Positions 36,214 through 45,088 are shown, counted from the first letter of the stretch. The stretch: 55,556 nucleotides of DNA from Mesorhizobium sp. (GCA_004020315.1 SAQG01000040.1:1-55556), one strand, 5' to 3'. The notes: a model not told the origin generated them from the sequence alone. Numbers and translations: made by a program.

Positions 36214-36720
36214 TCATTCCTCTGGCGCATCGGCGAAGGCAAAGAACGCGTCGCCGACGATTTTCTGCACCTGCTCATAGCTCGACCAGGCAATGCCCAG
36301 CCTTTCGTAAAAGGCCTTGGCGGTTTCATTGTCGGTATCGACGGACAGTCTGAGATACGCGCCGCCGTCCTTCCGGCATTCCCGCGCGACACGCCGCAGC
36401 AAGCGTTCGCCTATCCTGCGGCCGCGAAACCGGTCTTCGACATAGAGGTCCTGCACATAGACGCCGGGCCGACCCATCCAGGTCGAGAAGATCGGGAAAT
36501 GCAGGCACAGGCCGGCAAACTCGCCGCCGACTTCGGCAATCAGCGTAGAGAAGGCAGGTTTTTCGCCAAAACCGTAGGTGCGGAGGTCTTCGGCTGTTGA
36601 GGTGATCTCCTGATGTGCGCCGATATGCGCGCCAAGCCGCAGGAGTGCGGCGTAGATGGTTTCGACGTCCTCGACGGTACCGGGCCGGATGAGAACATCG
36701 TTGCGCACTGGATTGGTCAC
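36214..36720 (-). CDS. GNAT acetyltransferase of the diamine/SSAT type
   Basis: The 168-residue GNAT protein resembles spermidine/spermine and thialysine N-acetyltransferases. It has STAEDLRTYGFGEKPAFSTL followed by LIAEVGGEFAGLC, the motif A region VQDLYVEDRFRGRRIGERLL with the CoA-binding R-G-x-G type turn, and SVDTDNETAKAFYERLG. Such enzymes acetylate a terminal amine with acetyl-CoA. It starts with GTG 36720, 28 bases after the BKACE gene, in a run that also encodes an aminotransferase and a deacetylase. Acetylation of the omega-amine of beta-lysine is the proposed job. Confidence 0.88.
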   Translation of the reverse strand: MTNPVRNDVLIRPGTVEDVETIYAALLRLGAHIGAHQEITSTAEDLRTYGFGEKPAFSTLIAEVGGEFAGLCLHFPIFSTWMGRPGVYVQDLYVEDRFRGRRIGERLLRRVARECRKDGGAYLRLSVDTDNETAKAFYERLGIAWSSYEQVQKIVGDAFFAFADAPEE

Positions 36721-36748
36721 TTCGCAAGCATCTCAGGCCACAACCATC

Positions 36749-37678
36749 TCAGAACGCTACCCTGTCGCCGCCCTTGAGCGCCAGCATCTCACGCGCTTCG
36801 GCAGGCGTGGCGACGTCCAGCGACAGCCCATCGAGCATGCTGCGGATACGGCGCACCTGGTCGGCATTGGACTTTGCCAGCTGGCGGCCGTCGTAGAGGC
36901 TGTCCTCCAGCCCGACACGGACATTGCCGCCCATCGCCGCCGAAATCGTGATCATCGGCATCTGGTGGCGCCCGGCGGCCAGCACCGAAAACTGATAGCT
37001 GTCGCCGAACAGCTTGTCGGCGATGCGCTTCATATGCACCAGATTGTCGGGGTCGGCGCCGATCCCGCCGAGAATGCCGAACACGAACTGAATGAACAGA
37101 GGTCCCGACACCAGCCCCCGGTCGCGAAAATGCGCCAGCGAATAGAGGTGGCCGACATCGTAGCATTCGAATTCGAAGCGGGTGCCGCAGCCCTTTCCAA
37201 GTCTTTCGAGCACCGTCTCCATATCGGCAAAGGTGTTCTTGAAGATCGTGTCGCGGGTTGCTCCCAGCAGCGTGGGCTCCCACTCGTGCTGCCATTGCCT
37301 TGGCCGGTCGAGCATCGGGAACAGCGCGAAATTCATCGAGCCCATGTTGAGTGAGCACATTTCGGGCTCGGCCCTGAGCGGTGCCGCCAGCCGCTGGTCG
37401 AGCGTCATCAGCGAGGAGCCGCCGGTGGTGATGTTGATCACCGCATCGGTCGCCTGCTTGATACGCGGCAGGAATTGCATGAATACATCGGGATCGGCGG
37501 TTGGCCGTCCATCCCTGGGATCACGGGCGTGAAGATGCAGGATCGAGGCACCGGCTTCCGCGGCCGCGATCGCCTCGGCGGCGATCTGGTCCGGCGTTAC
37601 CGGCAGATGCGGCGACATCGAGGGCGTATGCACCGATCCGGTGACGGCGCAGGTGATGATGACTTTTCGCGGCGCCAT
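36749..37678 (-). CDS. Beta-keto acid cleavage enzyme (BKACE, DUF849)
   Basis: The 309-residue TIM-barrel zinc enzyme reacts a beta-keto acid with acetyl-CoA to give acetoacetate and a new CoA ester. Motifs include IITCAVTGSVHTP, the metal ligands in HLHARDPRDGRPT, NITTGGSSLMTL and GGNVRVGLEDSLY. The founding member acts on 3-keto-5-aminohexanoate of lysine fermentation, and other members act on dehydrocarnitine and many other keto acids. It lies two bases after the class III aminotransferase gene, which would make its keto-acid substrate from a beta-amino acid. Confidence 0.93.
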   Translation of the reverse strand: MAPRKVIITCAVTGSVHTPSMSPHLPVTPDQIAAEAIAAAEAGASILHLHARDPRDGRPTADPDVFMQFLPRIKQATDAVINITTGGSSLMTLDQRLAAPLRAEPEMCSLNMGSMNFALFPMLDRPRQWQHEWEPTLLGATRDTIFKNTFADMETVLERLGKGCGTRFEFECYDVGHLYSLAHFRDRGLVSGPLFIQFVFGILGGIGADPDNLVHMKRIADKLFGDSYQFSVLAAGRHQMPMITISAAMGGNVRVGLEDSLYDGRQLAKSNADQVRRIRSMLDGLSLDVATPAEAREMLALKGGDRVAF

Positions 37679-37680
37679 TT

Positions 37681-39060
37681 TCAGCCTTCGACCGGCAGGT
37701 CGAGCTCGCCGGCGAGCACCTGCAGCGAGTCACCGATGATGGCAACGATCTCACCGATCTGCTCTCGGGTGACGATCATCGGCGGCGCCACCATGAAATT
37801 GTCGCCGTCGACGCCACCCTTGACCTTTCGCCCATAGATAATGAGCCCACGTTCATAGGCGAGGTCGAGCAGGCGCTGGGTGGCCCGCTTCGCCGGTGCG
37901 ATCGGTCTCAGCGTATCAGGGTCGGCAACCATCTCGGCACCTAGGAGCAGCCCCTTGCCACGCACGTCCGCGATGAACGGAAACCGCTTGGCCAATCCCT
38001 TCAATTCAGCCATCAAAAGGTCGCCTATTTCAGCCGCATTGGCGATCAGGTCGAGGCGGTCCATCTCGCCGAGCACGGCGAGCCCGGCGGCGCAGGCGAG
38101 CGGATTGCCGGCATAGGTGTGGCCGTGCTGAAAGCCGCCGGAGGCGAGCAGCGGCTGCACCAGGCGCATCGGTGCCGCCAGCGCGCCGAGCGGCGCGTAG
38201 CCCGAGCCCAGTCCCTTCGACAGCGCGACAATGTCGGGCTTGCAGTTCCAATGGTCGCCGCCGAGGAATTTTCCGGTGCGGCCCGCACCACTCATCACTT
38301 CGTCGTGGATGAGCAGGATGCCGTAGCGGTCGCAGATTTCGCGGATGCGCGGATAATAGCTGTCGGGCGCCACCAGGGCAGCGGTGGCAGCGCCGCCGAC
38401 CGGCTCCATGATGAAGGCGAGCACGCTTTCCGGCCCCTCAGCGAGGATCTTCTCCTCCAGCATGTCGGCGTAGCGGATGCCGCGCTGTTCCATCGAGAGA
38501 TTGTCGCGGTCGCGCCAGGCGGCCGGCGCCGGTACCGTCGGCATGACCTGCATCATCGGCGCAAAAGTCTCGGCTAGCGCATTGTCGCCGGTGACGGCGA
38601 GCGCCCCGAGCGTGCCGCCATGATAGGAGGGAAAGCGCGTGATCACCTTCCAGCGGCTGGCCTGGCCGGTGGCGACAGCCCATTGCCGCGCCAGCTTGAC
38701 GCAGGATTCCGTCGCTTCCGAGCCACCCGAGACAAAGAATATCCGGTCCATGCCTTCGGGCAGTTTTCCGGCCAACTCCCGTGCCAGGTCCTCGGCCGGC
38801 TCGTTCTCGAAATGCAGCCGGTAGGCGAAGGTGGCGCGGTCCATCTGCCGCTTCATCGCATCGAGCACGTTGCGGTTGGAATGACCGATATTGGCGACCA
38901 TCGGTCCGCTCGATCCGTCGATGAAGCGACGGCCGTCCTGCGTCCAGACGTAGATGCCTTCGGCGCGGTCGACCAGCGGCCGGCGCAGGCTGGACAGATA
39001 GAACAGATGCGACGGCGGGCGCGCCTCGGTGTCCGGGGCAGGGGTCTGGGATTTCAGCAT
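37681..39060 (-). CDS. Class III (omega-type) aminotransferase
   Basis: The 459-residue PLP enzyme belongs to the class III aminotransferases, which act on omega- or beta-amines. Visible features are WTQDGRRFIDGSSGPMVANI, FFVSGGSEATESCVKLARQW, YHGGTLGALAVTG, LIHDEVMSGAGRTGKF and the PLP lysine in ALSKGLGSGYAPLGAL. It starts at ATG 39060, one base from the upstream stop codon. In this operon it most likely turns a 3-amino acid into the 3-keto acid used by the BKACE enzyme; N6-acetyl-beta-lysine transaminase is the closest known pathway role. Confidence 0.93.
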   Translation of the reverse strand: MLKSQTPAPDTEARPPSHLFYLSSLRRPLVDRAEGIYVWTQDGRRFIDGSSGPMVANIGHSNRNVLDAMKRQMDRATFAYRLHFENEPAEDLARELAGKLPEGMDRIFFVSGGSEATESCVKLARQWAVATGQASRWKVITRFPSYHGGTLGALAVTGDNALAETFAPMMQVMPTVPAPAAWRDRDNLSMEQRGIRYADMLEEKILAEGPESVLAFIMEPVGGAATAALVAPDSYYPRIREICDRYGILLIHDEVMSGAGRTGKFLGGDHWNCKPDIVALSKGLGSGYAPLGALAAPMRLVQPLLASGGFQHGHTYAGNPLACAAGLAVLGEMDRLDLIANAAEIGDLLMAELKGLAKRFPFIADVRGKGLLLGAEMVADPDTLRPIAPAKRATQRLLDLAYERGLIIYGRKVKGGVDGDNFMVAPPMIVTREQIGEIVAIIGDSLQVLAGELDLPVEG

Positions 39061-39061
39061 G

Positions 39062-40702
39062 TCAGGACTTTCCGAGATAGCGATCGAGAACATTTTTGGT
39101 GACGCGCTCGACCATCGCGTCCTGCCTTAGCAGGCCGGCGACCCATTCGCAGCTTCCGGCGTGGAACACCTCGCCCTTGCCGCGCACGAAGTTGACGATC
39201 ATGCCGTTGCCGCGCTTGACCTTGTCGAGATTGGCGTCACTCGCCTCGCCGAGCAGCGTCTCGGCGGAAAAGCGGCCATCCGCATCGCCGAGAAACCGGT
39301 CCTCGAACGCAATGTCGGCGCTCTCCTCGACTTGGCTGGCCATGCCGACCGCGAGAATTTGCAGCCCATCCGGTGCGCCGCTGTCGGGTGTGGGGTAGGG
39401 CAGGCCGCCGCGGATCTCGTGGTCGAGCCCGTCGACCTCATAGCCATAGACATGGCTGTCGGCGCCGAGCAGGTCGCCGTAATAGATGCCCGTGCCGGCA
39501 AACGCCCAATGCTCCGGCCGGTAGACCGGAAAGCCGCGCACGCCGCGCGGGGCGCAGCCGCCCCAGCTGGCGTAGAGGCCCCTGGTCGCATTGAGCCCGA
39601 AGGTCGTCGCACCCGGCCGGCCGATTTCCGGCGCTTCCCAGGAGTTGGTGGCGCGGGTCATGTCGCCGCCCCGATAGGCCGGATCCTCGGCGCGGGCGCG
39701 GTATTTGTAGCAGACCTGCCGGCGGCCCTCGTCCTCCAGCCTGGTCTGCCACATGAAATTGCCGGCGAAGCGCGCCGCGTGGCCGCCGCGTTCGACATAG
39801 GCATCGACCGCGTCGCGCATCTCCCAGGTCCAGTATTCGTCATGGCCGACGAAAACGATGCAGTCATAGCCGTCGAGGATTTCGGGCGAGAAATGCAGTT
39901 CATGCTGGCTGGTAAGATCGACGGCATAGTCGGCACGCTCGGCAAAGCGAAAGAAGTGGCTGTCATAGCTTGCCCAGCCGGACGAGGCGTATTTCTTCGA
40001 ATGGCCAGTTGCGAAGGCCCATTCCATATGAGGATAGCGCGGCACGGTCTTGGGCGGCACGGCGACCTCAAGCGGCACGCGCGGCGCCTCCTTCGGCAGA
40101 ACAACAAAGCCGCGGCACCACGGCCGCTGCGTCGACACCATTGGGGCATACTGATCGCGGTTCGGGCCGGTGATGCCTTCGTAATGATTGGAGCCGCCCC
40201 AGGTATTGTAGGCAAGCCATGTGCCCGTGGCCGCAACCTGCAGCACACGACCGCGTTTCTTGCCTGGCTGTGGGCTAACGATGAAAAGATGGTGGCAGCG
40301 GATCGGCCTGCCGCCGCGGCCGTCCGCCGTCAGCGTGACGCGGTAGGCTCCGGACGGCCAGTCGTCGCCGACGCGGAATTCAAACGACGCGTCCCAGCCG
40401 CAGCCCACGACGGAACATTGGTCGGGTGTATCCTGCCAGCGCGCCGCGATCCCAGCCTTCTCGAACACCTGCGTCTCGGTGCCGCCGTCGCGGACGATCG
40501 ACATGCTGAAGCTGGACGCTGTCGAGCTGACATGCAGCACCACTGTCCCGCCCTGGCGATATGAGAAACGGTCGCTGTAGCACCAGATCTCGCCGCGTTC
40601 GCCATCCATCCCCGGCCATTCGTAATAATGGCCGCGCACCGCTTGCCGGCGCTGGTGGGGCGTCAGGCCGAAATCGGGGAATTCGGTCGGCAAGTCAGTC
40701 AT
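39062..40702 (-). CDS. N,N-dimethylformamidase large-subunit-like protein
   Basis: The 546-residue protein resembles the C-terminal catalytic part of the N,N-dimethylformamidase large subunit. It begins with a beta-sandwich (about 50-150, TVVLHVSSTASSFSMSIVRD), followed by VAATGTWLAYNTWGGSNHYE, VFVGHDEYWTWEMRDAVD and GGHAARFAGNFMWQTRLE. Histidine, glutamate and tyrosine residues available for an iron site are present, but I cannot name the ligands with certainty. It heads the catabolic operon and may hydrolyse an amide to release the pathway's amino acid. The start ATG 40702 is chosen by the conserved-looking MTDLPTEFPDFGLT; its ribosome site is weak. Confidence 0.8.
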   Translation of the reverse strand: MTDLPTEFPDFGLTPHQRRQAVRGHYYEWPGMDGERGEIWCYSDRFSYRQGGTVVLHVSSTASSFSMSIVRDGGTETQVFEKAGIAARWQDTPDQCSVVGCGWDASFEFRVGDDWPSGAYRVTLTADGRGGRPIRCHHLFIVSPQPGKKRGRVLQVAATGTWLAYNTWGGSNHYEGITGPNRDQYAPMVSTQRPWCRGFVVLPKEAPRVPLEVAVPPKTVPRYPHMEWAFATGHSKKYASSGWASYDSHFFRFAERADYAVDLTSQHELHFSPEILDGYDCIVFVGHDEYWTWEMRDAVDAYVERGGHAARFAGNFMWQTRLEDEGRRQVCYKYRARAEDPAYRGGDMTRATNSWEAPEIGRPGATTFGLNATRGLYASWGGCAPRGVRGFPVYRPEHWAFAGTGIYYGDLLGADSHVYGYEVDGLDHEIRGGLPYPTPDSGAPDGLQILAVGMASQVEESADIAFEDRFLGDADGRFSAETLLGEASDANLDKVKRGNGMIVNFVRGKGEVFHAGSCEWVAGLLRQDAMVERVTKNVLDRYLGKS

Positions 40703-40858
40703 GGACACCGGCGTGATCGAAGATCGCCATTTCGGCCATCTGCTCGGCAAGCGTCAATCGGAAACGATCGGGCCACCGATAGCTGACAGCCGGCCTTGGC
40801 CTTGCCTGTTAAACCGACTATCTCACAAAAGGCGGCCTTTTCCGCCACGGGAGCCGAC

Positions 40859-41107
40859 ATGCTGAGAGTGCAAAAGGTTAAGGTGGACGACATTTACGTG
40901 CCGACCGCGCGCAAGAAGACGCTGCATCCCGAGACTGTCCGGCATCTTGCCGAGGACATTCTGGAAAACGGCATGAAGACGCCGATCCAGGTGCGCCATG
41001 ACGGCAAGCGCCATATCCTGGTCGAAGGCCTGCACCGGCTGGAAGCGGCGAAGTGGCTCGGCGAGATCGAGATCGACGCCTATCTGGTTCAAGCCAAGCG
41101 TCACTAA
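40859..41107 (+). CDS. Small ParB N-terminal-like domain protein
   Basis: The 82-residue protein is only the ParB/Spo0J N-terminal nuclease/CTPase-like domain: VKVDDIYVPTARKKTLHPET, LAEDILENGMKTPIQVRHDG, YILVEGLHRLEAAKWLGEIE. It has no helix-turn-helix or dimer domain. The G-x-HR-x-x-A box (GLHRLEAAKWLG) is kept. Such single-domain proteins act in sulfiredoxin-like, nuclease or unknown roles, so chromosome partitioning is not implied. ATG 40859 is preceded by GGGAG six bases away. It is divergent from the amidase-like gene. Confidence 0.8.
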   Translation: MLRVQKVKVDDIYVPTARKKTLHPETVRHLAEDILENGMKTPIQVRHDGKRHILVEGLHRLEAAKWLGEIEIDAYLVQAKRH

Positions 41108-41223
41108 GCTCCCATTCAGCGTCCGCCTGAATCGGCCTGGCGAGATTTTTCCCAGGACCGTGTCGGGCTGTGCGTTGCCGGCTCGTCCTAGGCACGAAGC
41201 CAATCAACAGTGAGGAGACCATC

Positions 41224-41709
41224 ATGACCACCAAACTCGAGATCGCCCCCAGTTCCGACCGCGAACTGGTTCTCGCCCGCATCATCGATGCGCCGCGCGA
41301 GAACGTCTATCGCTGCTGGACCGAACCGAAGCTCATGACGCAATGGTTCGCGCCAAAGCCGTGGACGACGCCGCGCGCCGAAATCGATGTACGGCCCGGC
41401 GGCTCCAGCCTGATCGTCATGGCCGGCCCCGACGGCAAGGAGTTCCCGAATCCTGGCGTCGTCCTCGAAGTCGTGCCGGGCAAGAAACTCGTCTTTACCG
41501 ATGCTTACACCAAGGCGTGGGAGCCGTCCGAAAAGCCGTTCATGACCACCGTGCTGACGTTCGAGGATGAGGGCGAGGGCAAGACCCGCTACATCGCCCG
41601 GGTTGCGCATTGGTCGGTCGCCGATCGCGAAGAGCACGAGAAGATGGGCTTTCACGAAGGCTGGGGCCAGTGCGCCGACCAACTCGAAGAAGTCGCCAAG
41701 CGGCTTTGA
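41224..41709 (+). CDS. SRPBCC/AHSA1-type ligand-binding protein
   Basis: The 161-residue protein has the START/Bet v1-like AHSA1 fold: LVLARIIDAPRENVYRCWTE, LMTQWFAPKPWTTPRAEIDV, PGKKLVFTDAYTKAWEPSEK and the end GFHEGWGQCADQLEEVAKRL. Members bind small hydrophobic molecules or act as stress proteins; no ligand can be named. gaggag lies nine bases before ATG 41224. It probably forms a unit with the secreted hydrolase gene 24 bases downstream. Confidence 0.87.
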   Translation: MTTKLEIAPSSDRELVLARIIDAPRENVYRCWTEPKLMTQWFAPKPWTTPRAEIDVRPGGSSLIVMAGPDGKEFPNPGVVLEVVPGKKLVFTDAYTKAWEPSEKPFMTTVLTFEDEGEGKTRYIARVAHWSVADREEHEKMGFHEGWGQCADQLEEVAKRL

Positions 41710-41733
41710 TCAGCGGGACGGAAGGAGACCGAC

Positions 41734-42690
41734 ATGTCCAGAGCGATGTTTTTCGCCATTTTCGCCTCGGCCGCAGCGCTCTTCGCTGTGCCGGGCCCCA
41801 CCAAAGCCGAGGAGGCAAAGCCCGCCATGACCGCCGAAACGAAAGCAATGCCGAAGCCGGCTAAATCAGGCCTGCTGCCGATCAACGGCCTGAACTACTA
41901 TTACGCCGTCTATGGCCAGGGCGAGCCGCTGCTTCTCCTGCATGGTGGTCTCGGCACCACCGATATGTTCGCGCCGATCCTGCCGAAGCTTGCCGAAAAC
42001 CGCACCGTCATAGGTGTCGACCTGCAGGGTCATGGCCGCACCGCGCTCGGCGACCGGCCATTGAGCCTGGAGGCGATGGGTGACGACATGGCGGCGATCG
42101 TCAAGGCGCTCGGCTACGACCAGGTCGACGTCATGGGTTATTCCCTGGGTGGCGGCGTCGCCTTCCGCATGGCCGTCCAGCACCCCGAGGCGGTGCGCCG
42201 GCTGGTCCTGGTCTCAACCGGCTATGCCTCAGACGGCTTCTATGCCGATATGCGCACGCAGCAGGCGCAGGTCGGCGCGGCGATGGCCGGCATGATGATG
42301 GACACGCCGATGTACAAATCCTACGTCGCGGTTGCGCCGCGCCCGCAGGATTTTCCAAAACTGCTCGACCAGCTCGGCGCCTATATGCGCAAGGACTACG
42401 ACTACTCCGCCGACGTGCCGAAGCTGAAGATGCCGGTCATGCTGGTGTTCGGCGACAGCGACATGTACCGGCTCGAGCATGAGATCAAATTTTATCAGAT
42501 GCTCGGCGGCGGGTTGAAGGACGCCGGCTGGATGCGCGAGAACCTGTCGCAGAACCGCCTGGCCATCCTGCCGAACCGCACCCATTACGACGTGTTCTTC
42601 GCGCCGGAACTGACGGCAGTCACGCTGCCCTTCCTCAATGGCGAGACCAAGGTCAAGACCTGGGACGAGGTCCTCAGCGAAACGGAATAG
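41734..42690 (+). CDS. Secreted alpha/beta hydrolase
   Basis: The 318-residue protein has a signal peptide (RAMFFAIFASAAALFAVPGP, cleavage near TKAEEAKP). It has a classical alpha/beta hydrolase core with LLHGGLGTTDMF, VDLQGHGRT, nucleophile elbow GYSLGGGVA, aspartate in FGDSDMYRLEH and a histidine in NRTHYDVFF. Family members include esterases, haloperoxidases and C-C hydrolases, so the substrate is open. It follows the SRPBCC gene on the same strand. Confidence 0.88.
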   Translation: MSRAMFFAIFASAAALFAVPGPTKAEEAKPAMTAETKAMPKPAKSGLLPINGLNYYYAVYGQGEPLLLLHGGLGTTDMFAPILPKLAENRTVIGVDLQGHGRTALGDRPLSLEAMGDDMAAIVKALGYDQVDVMGYSLGGGVAFRMAVQHPEAVRRLVLVSTGYASDGFYADMRTQQAQVGAAMAGMMMDTPMYKSYVAVAPRPQDFPKLLDQLGAYMRKDYDYSADVPKLKMPVMLVFGDSDMYRLEHEIKFYQMLGGGLKDAGWMRENLSQNRLAILPNRTHYDVFFAPELTAVTLPFLNGETKVKTWDEVLSETE

Positions 42691-42921
42691 CCACCTGATG
42701 CCTGCCGGCCGTCTCGGGTGAGATGGCCGGCGATGCTTAGCCCCATGAAGCCAGCTTATGTTCCTCGGCGATCCCGGCATGTGTCGTTGGGCCAATTGCA
42801 CCTCGGTCGCATCACGCCAACAGATAACGCCATCAAGGCTTTTCAATTGACGCTGCTATGCCGGCAGCTACCTTGCCGCCAGTCTTCAGAAAAGAGGGCT
42901 TCAGAAAGAGGGGCGCGGGTA

Positions 42922-43320
42922 ATGGCGAAGTATCAGGGTGGCTGCCTGTGCGGCGCGGTGCGCTACCGCACTGATGCCGCGCCGATCAACGAACGCGTCT
43001 GCCATTGCCGGCTCTGCCAGAAGGCACTAGGCGCGGCCTTCAACGCCCGCGTGCTGTTCCGCATCGATGACGTGACCATCGACGGGCCGGTGGCGACTGT
43101 GAATTCCTCGCCCGATCTCAAGCGTGGCTTTTGCTCGCGCTGCGGCACGACGCTGTTTTCCCGGCGCGATTCCGCCGGCATCATCGGCGTCACCTCCGGC
43201 TCGCTCGACGATCCTTCCATGTTCAAGCCGCAGATGCATATATGGACCGCCTCGAAGCAGCCTTGGGTACAGCTCGACGACGGACTGCCGCAATATGAAG
43301 GCGCCCCGCCGCCCAACTGA
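42922..43320 (+). CDS. GFA (CENP-V/glutathione-dependent formaldehyde-activating) family protein
   Basis: The 132-residue zinc protein has the GFA cysteine pattern CLCGAVRY, VCHCRLCQKA and FCSRCGTTLFSR, enough for two zinc sites. The family name comes from an enzyme first thought to help glutathione react with formaldehyde, but that role is doubtful for most members. ATG 42922 is taken because the upstream 68 codons are unconserved; aggggc lies upstream. It is a stand-alone plus-strand gene. Confidence 0.9.
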   Translation: MAKYQGGCLCGAVRYRTDAAPINERVCHCRLCQKALGAAFNARVLFRIDDVTIDGPVATVNSSPDLKRGFCSRCGTTLFSRRDSAGIIGVTSGSLDDPSMFKPQMHIWTASKQPWVQLDDGLPQYEGAPPPN

Positions 43321-43439
43321 AGCGCAGGGCGTGCCCAAATTTTTTCATCCGGGACACGACATAGCCGGCAAAGCGTCATTGGCGAGCCATCATTGCCGCC
43401 TATCTATTACGTGCGGGTCGGCAGTCGAGGAGGCGACGG

Positions 43440-43670
43440 ATGAACGACAGAATCAACACCCTGGATGAGCTTTTGAGCGATCCGATGGTCAAGCTCGTGA
43501 TGGAGCGCGATCGCGTGCAGCCGGCCGAGCTTCGCATGCTGCTTGAAGAAAAGGTTCGCCGGGATGATGCGCCGGTCAATCCCGACAGCAATCGCCCCGT
43601 CAGCGAGCGCTTTGTACCGCCCGCCCACATGATGGCCGAGACCTGTCACAAGCTATGGCTGTGCAGCTAG
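43440..43670 (+). CDS. Hypothetical small protein
   Basis: I do not recognise this 76-residue product. It is rather acidic in its first half (LDELLSDPMVKLVMERDRVQ, predicted helix) and ends with HMMAETCHKLWLCS, with two cysteines that could bind metal or heme. A gaggcgac site lies just before the ATG, and codon use fits its neighbours. It is probably a real rhizobial hypothetical gene. Confidence 0.6.
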   Translation: MNDRINTLDELLSDPMVKLVMERDRVQPAELRMLLEEKVRRDDAPVNPDSNRPVSERFVPPAHMMAETCHKLWLCS

Positions 43671-43865
43671 GCAGCAGGCGTGACAGGCGTGGGCGATCTT
43701 TCGCGCCTTCTCTGTGCCGCCGCGAGCGTCATGGATGCTGCCCAGCCTCTCTGTCCTAACAATTTGATTCAAACTTTGTTGGCAATTTCTCGTTAGTAAT
43801 CTGGACTGGTTTGTCCGGCGGCGTTGTCTTGCCCTCGGTCTGTTGTGTTCTGCGTACAGGTCCAG

Positions 43866-44882
43866 ATGCGGTTATCAGGCGTCGTCATCTTCTCGATCGC
43901 GTCACTTTGCCTTGCCGGCTGCACGTCCACGTCCGGCGTCGACGCGCTGCAAGTGCCGTCCAGCGAGACGACCAGCTCCGTTGTGCGGCCGCCCGCGCCG
44001 GTGGCGTCGGTCGGCGCGGCCGACGCCGCACCCGACTTCGCGCAGGAAGAGGCGACGGAGCAGACTGTGGCGATGGCCACTTCAGAGCCTGCCGAAAGCA
44101 TCGAACCACCCGTCGAGCCGATTGCCTTGGTGGCGCCGAAGCGGCTGGCACGGGCAGCACCGATCCTCGCCGAGCCGGTCCAGCGCTATCGGTTTCGCGA
44201 CGCCAAGCCGATCAATTTCGGCAGGGCCTCGCCCAGACACCTCGCCATTCACGGCGTCGACGTTTCACGCTGGCAGGGCAACGTGAACTGGGCGAAGCTG
44301 CGCGCGCAGGGCGCGAACTTCGCCTACATCAAGGCGACCGATGGCGGCGATCACCTTGATCCGATGTTCATGAAGAACTGGCGCAATGCCGATGCCGCCG
44401 GCCTGAAGCGCGGCGCCTACCATTTCTTCTACTGGTGCCGCACCGCCAGCGAGCAGGCCGACTGGTTCATCCGCAACGTGCCGAGGGTCGAGGGCGCCTT
44501 GCCGCCGGTAATCGATGTCGAGTGGAACGGCGAATCGAGATGCAAGCGGCGGCCGTCGCGGCAAAAGGTGCTGGAGAAGATGCAGGTCTTCATGGACAGG
44601 CTCGAACGCCACTATGGCCAGCGGCCCATCATCTACACCGCGCCGGATTTCTACCGCGACAATCTGCGTGGCGCATTCTCTGACTATCCGTTCTGGCTGC
44701 GCGCGGTGGCACAGCACCCGTCAAAGGTCTATCCCGGCCGCAAATGGGTATTCTGGCAATATTCCGGCTCCGGCCTGTCGCACGGGGTGAGGGGCCGCAT
44801 TGACCTCAACGTCTTCCATGGCGACGAGAGAGCCTGGCGGAACTGGGTTGGCGGGCGGCAGATGGTGGCGGAGGCGGAATAG
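43866..44882 (+). CDS. GH25 lysozyme-like lipoprotein
   Basis: The 338-residue protein is a glycoside hydrolase family 25 (Chalaropsis-type) muramidase. A lipoprotein signal (LSGVVIFSIASLCLAGC, lipobox LAGC) is followed by a proline- and alanine-rich linker. The catalytic domain then starts with HGVDVSRWQGNVNWAKLR and contains the catalytic DxE in VIDVEWNG. FWLRAVAQHP and VFWQYSGSG complete the barrel. It is probably anchored in the periplasm and acts on peptidoglycan. ATG 43866 fits the signal peptide; the longer frame does not. Confidence 0.9.
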   Translation: MRLSGVVIFSIASLCLAGCTSTSGVDALQVPSSETTSSVVRPPAPVASVGAADAAPDFAQEEATEQTVAMATSEPAESIEPPVEPIALVAPKRLARAAPILAEPVQRYRFRDAKPINFGRASPRHLAIHGVDVSRWQGNVNWAKLRAQGANFAYIKATDGGDHLDPMFMKNWRNADAAGLKRGAYHFFYWCRTASEQADWFIRNVPRVEGALPPVIDVEWNGESRCKRRPSRQKVLEKMQVFMDRLERHYGQRPIIYTAPDFYRDNLRGAFSDYPFWLRAVAQHPSKVYPGRKWVFWQYSGSGLSHGVRGRIDLNVFHGDERAWRNWVGGRQMVAEAE

Positions 44883-44999
44883 GGGGCTCCTTCCCGCGCT
44901 GGAACTTATCGCTGCTCGCGCCTGCGGGTGCTGATCGCGGCCGCGGAAAGCTGCCATTTGAAGGCCAGCATGAGGTGAATGTCGACGGACCCTGACCGC

Positions 45000-45028
45000 C
45001 TGTCGCGGAAGTGTCATGGATCCGTCAT
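45000..45028 (+). promoter_or_regulatory. Pho box (PhoB binding site) with three half-sites
   Basis: Tandem seven-base half-sites at 11-base spacing read CTGTCGC (45000-45006), GTGTCAT (45011-45017) and CCGTCAT (45022-45028), against the known half-site CTGTCAT. A weaker fourth (ttgaaat) follows at 45033. They lie about 60 bases before the start of a phytase/esterase-like gene, a fitting target for phosphate-starvation control. Confidence 0.7.
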
Positions 45029-45088
45029 CGCTTTGAAATGTCGTTCCCCCAAAGCAGGTGGCTTCCATCCGAACAGGAGACGCCACCC

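Noticed and set aside
39161..40564. 467-residue plus-strand open frame
   Set aside because: Antisense to the dimethylformamidase-like gene, whose motifs are clear; composition is typical of a shadow.
42718..42921. Upstream extension of the GFA gene
   Set aside because: The 68 extra codons lack conservation and the zinc domain begins right at the ATG at 42922.
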